9,575 nt of DNA. It comes from Marinagarivorans sp. UBA5870 (GTDB lineage Bacteria > Pseudomonadota > Gammaproteobacteria > Pseudomonadales > Cellvibrionaceae). Shown here one piece after another: positions 5,680 through 9,575 of the stretch. The notes beneath the pieces were generated by a model. It searched no databases. It worked only from the letters and a program-made list of their open reading frames with translations, and had not been told where the DNA came from. The position numbers and the translations under genes are program-made. Numbering within the stretch: position 1 is the stretch's first letter; each line of letters starts with the position of its first letter. Location: NCBI GenBank assembly GCA_002432555.1, contig DJFO01000361.1, forward strand, positions 8,796 through 18,370, in the 5' to 3' direction.

Positions 5680-6457
5680 AGCGTATTGCTCGGGAGAACA
5701 GGCGGAAAAAGTTCTCGGTAGTGCACTCGCCTAACTGTTGTGTCGATATACCCCGCAACTCAGCAATGTACTCTGCCACAGCTCTGACGTATCGAGGCTG
5801 ATTGGATTTCCCGCGATAAGGGACCGGCGCCAAATAGGGCGAGTCGGTTTCGATCAACAACCGATCCAGGGGAAGTTTCTTCACTACCTCACGCAGCGAG
5901 TCGGCATTGCGGAAGGTGACGATTCCAGAGATGGAAATATAGTAGTTCAGATCTAGGGCGGCTCGCGCCATTTCCCAAGATTCGGTAAAACAATGAAGAA
6001 CACCGCTGGAAGTGCTGCAGCCGTGGTCTCGGATGAGCGCGAGAGTGTCTTCCTGCGCTTCGCGCGTATGCACAATCACCGGCAATCGAAGATCTTTGCC
6101 GGCCACAAGGTGGTTGATAAAGCTCTCCTTCTGTTCAGCCACCAGATCCTTCGCGTAGTGATAATCCAATCCGGTTTCGCCCAGCGCCACTACCTTAGGA
6201 TGATCGCACCACTGTTGCAGATCTGTCACTGAAACCACTGGTTGCCGAACATCCGACGGATGGACGCCGGCGGATGCGAAGATGCGGCCGTCGCCGCAGG
6301 CAATATCAAGAACGGCTTGGCGATTCTCCGCGCTCACGCAAACGCACAGCATATGACCCACGCCATCGGCGCGGGCGGCCTCTAAGGCCGCGGTAAGGCT
6401 GCCGCCGCAGTGGTCGAGCTGCAGACGGTCGAGATGGCAATGGGAATCGACTAACAT
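5678..6457 (-). CDS. ycfH: TatD-family metal-dependent hydrolase/deoxyribonuclease (YcfH type)
   Basis: A 259-residue TIM-barrel amidohydrolase-superfamily enzyme; TatD relatives are metal-dependent 3'-5' exonucleases linked to DNA repair and turnover. The metal ligands are in place: H6-x-H8 (DSHCHLD), E94 (ALGETGLDYHY), H130 (VIVHTREA), H155 (GVLHCF) and D205 (LIETDSPYLAP). Length and the C-terminal segment PRYVRAVAEYIAELRG are typical. The start at 6457 gives the usual MLVDSHCHLD N-terminus; the ribosome site is weak, and it follows pilZ by only 6 bp, so translation is probably coupled. The position after holB-pilZ matches E. coli ycfH, which lies after holB, rather than the tatD paralogue of the tat operon, so I use that name. 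The exact substrate remains uncertain. Confidence 0.93.
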   Translation of the reverse strand: MLVDSHCHLDRLQLDHCGGSLTAALEAARADGVGHMLCVCVSAENRQAVLDIACGDGRIFASAGVHPSDVRQPVVSVTDLQQWCDHPKVVALGETGLDYHYAKDLVAEQKESFINHLVAGKDLRLPVIVHTREAQEDTLALIRDHGCSTSSGVLHCFTESWEMARAALDLNYYISISGIVTFRNADSLREVVKKLPLDRLLIETDSPYLAPVPYRGKSNQPRYVRAVAEYIAELRGISTQQLGECTTENFFRLFSRAIR

Positions 6458-6463
6458 GGCGGC

Positions 6464-6814
6464 TTACATAGTGTGGGTTGGTCTGTCTGAGTCTATAGAC
6501 CCGGCAAGGTAAGTCTCTATTTTTTTGGACGCGGAATCGTCTTCTCCACTGAACTGCACCCCTATTCCGGCAGCCCGATTACCCTGCGCGCCTTTGGGCG
6601 TAATCCAAACCACTTTACCGGCCACGGGAATCTTCTCGGGTTCGTCCATCAGGTTGAGCAGCATGAAAACTTCGTCGCCAAGGTTATAGGATTTGTTGGT
6701 GGGAATAAAAAGCCCGCCGTTTTGAATGAACGGCATGTACGCCGCGTAAAGGACTGCTTTATCACGGATTGTCAGCGACAATATACCGTTACGTGGTCCA
6801 CCCAAACCCGCCAT
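6464..6814 (-). CDS. pilZ: Type IV pilus assembly protein PilZ
   Basis: A 116-residue single-domain PilZ protein required in pseudomonads and xanthomonads for type IV pilus extension and twitching, acting in the cytoplasm with the pilus ATPase PilB and FimX-type proteins. The diagnostic stretches are GILSLTIRDKAVLYAAYMPF (10-29), NGGLFIPTN (32-40), EVFMLLNLMDEPEK (48-61) and GKVVWITPKGAQGNRAAGIGVQF (66-88). As in the founding PilZ, the RxxxR and D/NxSxxG signature of c-di-GMP-binding PilZ domains is absent (NGGLFI stands where DxSxxG would be), so direct c-di-GMP binding is unlikely. The ATG at 6814 has AGAGG 7 nt upstream (6822-6826). A longer TTG reading from 6931 adds an Arg-rich piece with no family likeness. 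The gap to holB (118 bp) is wider than usual. Confidence 0.94.
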   Translation of the reverse strand: MAGLGGPRNGILSLTIRDKAVLYAAYMPFIQNGGLFIPTNKSYNLGDEVFMLLNLMDEPEKIPVAGKVVWITPKGAQGNRAAGIGVQFSGEDDSASKKIETYLAGSIDSDRPTHTM

Positions 6815-6932
6815 AAGAAAACCTCTAGCTATACCGATACCGCAAATTACGTGCTTTCGATGCTTCCGGCAACCCCTGCTACCGCGGCTGAAGTTCCGAC
6901 CAGTGAGGATCGTTGCTCGCCTCGCATTCAAT

Positions 6933-7922
6933 TTAGTCGGTTTTCCGATAAAGATCCTTTATTTCCATCATAATTTCATCCATCAGCATCTGCGGATTCG
7001 GGTTGGCCGAACTGAGCAGCAACGCTTTCCGTTTCGAGACAGCATCGTATAAAGGGAGCAGTCGATTAGAACTTATCTTGGACAACTCTTGCGCCAGATC
7101 ATCTCCCTGACCGCCGACCGGCGCTTGGCGTAGCCGCACCGCTTGTACCAACGCCACTTGCAGTTGCTCAATTACCCATAGGGGCCCCAGGGCCAGGAGA
7201 TTTTTAGCACAGTCGAGGAAACTGACACTCCCATTGATCATCCTGCTGATCTCCTGTAGCAGCAACTTGCGCTGCCCCCAGAGATCGTTGGCCAACCACT
7301 CCATGACCCGGAGAGGACGGCCACTGGCCGCGCGCAGCAACTCCGCCGCGTCCGGTACTCGATTGCGCTCAAGCCAGCCGAGCGCCTCCGCTTCCTGAGG
7401 GAGATTCACTTGCAAGCGCGAGCAGCGGCTGCGGATGGTGGGCATTAGAAACGCAGGTTGCTCTGTAACGAGGATGTAGACGCAGTCGCCACTCGGCTCT
7501 TCCAGACTTTTCAGAAGCGCATTGGCGGCGTTAGAGTTCATAGCTTCGGCCGGGTGGATAATTGCTAGCTTGCGACCGCCTTGCTGGGAGGTATTGAAGG
7601 TAAACTCGGTCATGGCTCGGATTTGGGCAATCTTAATGGCCTTACTCTCCTCCTCGAGCTGCACCATATGGAGGTCTGGATGGCCGTCCGCAGCCAGTAA
7701 CAGGCACGCCTTGCATTGCCCGCAGGAATGTTTCCCCCGAGGTGCAGCGCACAAGAGAAACTGGGCCATTGCCCGGGCTAGATCCAGACATCCCAGGCCG
7801 CTCTGTCCGACAACCAGCAGTGCATGCGGCAAGCGATTCTGCTCCACACGACTGATAAAGCCTTCCCAGATCCCGCTCAGCCAAGGATAAGGAGGCTGCG
7901 GAAGTAAACCGGTAAATGACAT
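6933..7922 (-). CDS. holB: DNA polymerase III subunit delta' (clamp loader)
   Basis: A 329-residue AAA+ subunit of the clamp loader that helps place the beta clamp on DNA during replication. The zinc module C58-x8-C67-x2-C70-x2-C73 (LLC...CGQCKAC) is complete. The P-loop position reads GQSGLGC (39-45), lacking the lysine needed for ATP hydrolysis, as is known for delta'. Downstream are KLAIIHPAEAMNSNAANALLKSLEEP (118-143), a typical Walker B/sensor region, and RSRC (164-167). The C-terminal third (about 210-329) is helical and less conserved. The ATG at 7922 has GGAG 7 nt upstream (7930-7933); an in-frame start at 7958 is possible but lacks one. The gene normally follows tmk directly. Here rluA on the other strand lies between them, so holB probably needs its own promoter. 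Confidence 0.95.
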   Translation of the reverse strand: MSFTGLLPQPPYPWLSGIWEGFISRVEQNRLPHALLVVGQSGLGCLDLARAMAQFLLCAAPRGKHSCGQCKACLLLAADGHPDLHMVQLEEESKAIKIAQIRAMTEFTFNTSQQGGRKLAIIHPAEAMNSNAANALLKSLEEPSGDCVYILVTEQPAFLMPTIRSRCSRLQVNLPQEAEALGWLERNRVPDAAELLRAASGRPLRVMEWLANDLWGQRKLLLQEISRMINGSVSFLDCAKNLLALGPLWVIEQLQVALVQAVRLRQAPVGGQGDDLAQELSKISSNRLLPLYDAVSKRKALLLSSANPNPQMLMDEIMMEIKDLYRKTD

Positions 7923-7962
7923 AGAGTAGCTCCGAATCCGCCAAGGACTCACGTACAATACC

Positions 7963-7985
7963 CGGCCCTCTTTGCGCCAGGGCCG
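7963..7985 (+). promoter_or_regulatory. Inverted repeat over the rluA translation-initiation region
   Basis: CGGCCCT (7963-7969) pairs with AGGGCCG (7979-7985) around 9 nt. The only Shine-Dalgarno-like bases for rluA (AGGG, 7979-7982) lie in the 3' arm, so folding could hide them. A TACAAT box at 7954-7959, 5 of 6 to the -10 consensus but without a good -35, lies just upstream. It would start transcription near 7966, inside the 5' arm, which would weaken the hairpin. The repeat also lies 40-62 bp upstream of the divergent holB. Confidence 0.4.
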
Positions 7986-7994
7986 ACATCAAAT

Positions 7995-8648
7995 ATGTGC
8001 GACATACTTTATCAGGATGAGGATTTGCTTGCCGTCAACAAGCCCGAAAATGTCCTCTGTGTTCCAGGGTTATCGCACAGCGTAAATGTATATGATCAGG
8101 TTCGCGCGCTGTTTCCGAATGTCCGCGTGGTCCATCGGCTGGATATGGCAACATCGGGCATTATGCTGTTCGCCCTCAATCACGCCTCGCAAAAATCGCT
8201 CGGCCTGCAATTCGAGCGGCGTCAAATACTGAAACATTATTCAGCGCTCGTGGTAGGAACCGTTAAACCGGAGTGCGGCGAGGTGGTGATGCCGTTACTC
8301 TGCGACTGGCCGAATCGACCAAAGCAAAAAGTCGATTGGATTGCAGGTAAAAGTGCACACACCTGGTTTCAAGTGGTTGATAGAGCTGAGAGCTACACTC
8401 ACCTGCTACTTTCTCCGCTAACGGGTCGCTCTCATCAACTGCGGGTTCATTGCCAACAGCTGGGACACCCGATCGTGGGCGATAGTCTCTATAACCCTCT
8501 ATGCGACAGCGATCGACTAATGCTGCACGCCCAGAGCATCGTTTTCCAGCACCCCCGCCACGGGACGCCCGTGCGAATTCACTCCGACGCCCCGTTCGCA
8601 CCGAAGTCGGCCAGCAACTTCTTTAGCTCGGCAGTGATCTGCCGCTGA
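7995..8648 (+). CDS. rluA: Dual-specificity RNA pseudouridine synthase RluA
   Basis: A 217-residue enzyme of the RluA family that converts uridine to pseudouridine; the E. coli enzyme modifies U746 of 23S rRNA and U32 of several tRNAs. The catalytic motif HRLDMATSG (47-55) carries Asp50. CDWPNRPKQKV (103-113) and PLTGRSHQLRVH (141-152), followed by LGHPIVGDSLY, match E. coli RluA rather than RluC or RluD, and there is no S4 domain, as expected for RluA. The ATG at 7995 has no good ribosome site. The gene lies opposite to its neighbours, between holB and tmk. Its last 70 bases (codons 195-217, including the stop) are antisense to the end of tmk. The conserved domain stops near residue 200, so the final 16 or so residues are an unconserved tail encoded in the overlap. 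Confidence 0.92.
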   Translation: MCDILYQDEDLLAVNKPENVLCVPGLSHSVNVYDQVRALFPNVRVVHRLDMATSGIMLFALNHASQKSLGLQFERRQILKHYSALVVGTVKPECGEVVMPLLCDWPNRPKQKVDWIAGKSAHTWFQVVDRAESYTHLLLSPLTGRSHQLRVHCQQLGHPIVGDSLYNPLCDSDRLMLHAQSIVFQHPRHGTPVRIHSDAPFAPKSASNFFSSAVICR

Positions 8649-9238
8649 ACATCGGCGAGGTCCAAGCTCGCGTCGATTACGGCAAAACGCTCTGGTGAAT
8701 CGTGGATGCGACGCCAATATCCCTCCCGGACATTTTCGAAGAAGCTGCGATCTTCTTTTTCAAAACGATCCAGACTGCCCCGCTTCTTTGCGCGGGAGAG
8801 ACCGGTCTCCACATCCAAGTCCAGGAAGAACGTTTTATCGGGCTGCCTGCCAGCTTGCACCATGAGCTCCAATTGCGCGATCACCTCCCACGGAAGTCGC
8901 CGTCCTCCCCCCTGGTAAGCGAATGTCGCATCGGTGAAACGGTCACACAACACCCACCGGCCAGCCGCCAGAGCGGGAAGAATAACTCGACTTAGGTGCT
9001 GGGCGCGGGCGGCGAAGATCAACATCAGCTCCGCGTGCGCGTCGACAAGTTCGGCTCGGTCTGCTAGCAGAATCTGTCGCAACTCCTCCGCAAGAGGCGT
9101 TCCACCGGGCTCTCGGGTACAAACGACGTCGACCCCAACCTCGGCGAGCGACTTGCAAATGAAATCCACATTGGTCGTTTTGCCGACGCCTTCAACACCT
9201 TCCACGGTAAGGAAAAAGCCAGGTTTAGTGGACGTCAT
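8579..9238 (-). CDS. tmk: Thymidylate kinase
   Basis: A 219-residue cytoplasmic kinase that phosphorylates dTMP to dTDP with ATP, an essential step of dTTP synthesis. The P-loop G14-VEGVGKTT (14-22) has no basic residue in its variable part, and the LID segment RAKKRGSLDRFEKED (149-163) is Arg-rich, which fits the E. coli-like class II enzymes. TREPGGTPLAEE (41-52) and CDRFTDATFAYQG (98-110, DRF motif) bind dTMP. The ATG at 9238 overlaps the mltG stop by 4 bases (ATGA) and has no good ribosome site, so it is probably translated by coupling. Its 3' end overlaps rluA tail to tail by 70 bp. Function is secure. Confidence 0.96.
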   Translation of the reverse strand: MTSTKPGFFLTVEGVEGVGKTTNVDFICKSLAEVGVDVVCTREPGGTPLAEELRQILLADRAELVDAHAELMLIFAARAQHLSRVILPALAAGRWVLCDRFTDATFAYQGGGRRLPWEVIAQLELMVQAGRQPDKTFFLDLDVETGLSRAKKRGSLDRFEKEDRSFFENVREGYWRRIHDSPERFAVIDASLDLADVQRQITAELKKLLADFGANGASE

Positions 9239-9575
9239 GGCGCGGTCACGGAGGTTGGTTTGGGAGAGGAGTGATAAAGAGACGGATCGACGCTTCGTTG
9301 ATAGCGCATCACAGCCTTGTTGTGCTCTTCCAAGGTGCTGGAAAAATGGTGCGACCCGTCACCCTTACCGACAAAATACAGGGTATCACCCGGCAGGGGA
9401 TGCAAGGCCGCGCGAATTGCTGCTTTTCCGGGCATGGCGATGGGCGTGGGTGGCAGCCCGGCATTCAAATAACTGTTGTAGGGATTTGGCTGCGTCAAAT
9501 GCTGACGCCGGAGATTGCCGTCAAAAGCACTGCCAAGTCCATAAATAATCGTCGGGTCGGTTTGCAGACGCATCC
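9235..9575 (-). CDS. mltG: Endolytic peptidoglycan transglycosylase MltG (C-terminal part, gene runs off the right edge)
   Basis: MltG is an inner-membrane lytic transglycosylase that cuts nascent peptidoglycan strands and is thought to set glycan chain length. About 113 C-terminal codons are present. Recognisable family segments are RLQTDPTIIYGLG, DGNLRRQHL, PYNSYLNAGLPPTPIAMPG, ALHPLPGDTLYFVGKGDGSH and FSSTLEEHNKAVMRYQ. The catalytic glutamate and the N-terminal membrane anchor lie upstream, beyond the window edge. The ATG near 9573 is an internal Met, not the start. After the conserved end, a tail of about 20 residues rich in S, P and T follows. The 4-base overlap with tmk shows they share a transcript, as in the common pabC-mltG-tmk-holB order. 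Confidence 0.94.
   Translation of the reverse strand, partial: MRLQTDPTIIYGLGSAFDGNLRRQHLTQPNPYNSYLNAGLPPTPIAMPGKAAIRAALHPLPGDTLYFVGKGDGSHHFSSTLEEHNKAVMRYQRSVDPSLYHSSPKPTSVTAP

Noticed and set aside
6815..6931. Longer PilZ starting at a TTG at 6931
   Set aside because: The extra residues are Arg- and Gly-rich and unlike any PilZ, while the ATG at 6814 has a proper ribosome site.
8934..9548. Open frame of 204 codons on the plus strand
   Set aside because: It lies opposite tmk and mltG. Its product is rich in Arg and Ser with no domain, typical of an antisense shadow.
1..9575. Mobile elements, CRISPR arrays, tRNA or rRNA genes
   Set aside because: Reading both strands I saw no transposase or integrase motif, no regularly spaced repeats, and no tRNA-like cloverleaf. 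Nearly all sequence is explained by housekeeping genes.

Overview
This window looks like ordinary chromosomal DNA from a gammaproteobacterium with moderate GC content, probably free-living and able to make type IV pili. The pointers are the gene set (yajC, bcp, a 327-residue mdh, rluA, pilZ, holB, tmk, mltG), the close match of BCP and RluA to the enterobacterial forms as I recall them, and the mltG-tmk-holB-pilZ-TatD order seen in pseudomonads and marine relatives. I cannot name a genus. No tRNA, rRNA, CRISPR array, insertion sequence or phage gene was seen.

Left part (1-3350, all minus strand). The 5' portion of yajC (Sec translocon accessory) runs off the left edge. Upstream of it sits a solo GAF + AraC-type regulator with its own terminator. 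Next come a gene-free stretch of about 300 bp, then bcp (thiol peroxidase) and mdh (malate dehydrogenase). mdh has a good sigma-70 promoter, a leader of about 110 nt that can fold, and a strong terminator placed directly in front of bcp.

Middle part (3349-5669). An all-alpha dUTP diphosphatase gene (minus) is divergent from a two-gene plus-strand unit: a PAP2-family membrane phosphatase followed 6 bp later by an MJ1255/VC2487-type glycosyltransferase. The shared 113-bp upstream region carries a 9-bp direct repeat. The phosphatase/glycosyltransferase pair is the least understood part of the window and may act on a glycolipid or polyprenyl-linked sugar.

Right part (5678-9575). The minus-strand housekeeping cluster mltG-tmk-(rluA)-holB-pilZ-ycfH combines peptidoglycan processing, dTMP phosphorylation, the DNA polymerase III clamp loader, pilus assembly and a TatD-family DNase. 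Its normal co-directional run is interrupted by rluA on the opposite strand, whose 3' end overlaps tmk by 70 bp. The main points worth checking are this interruption, the structured mdh leader, the inverted repeats upstream of the GAF/AraC gene, and the phosphatase/glycosyltransferase pair. I do not see clear evidence for a wholly new system.
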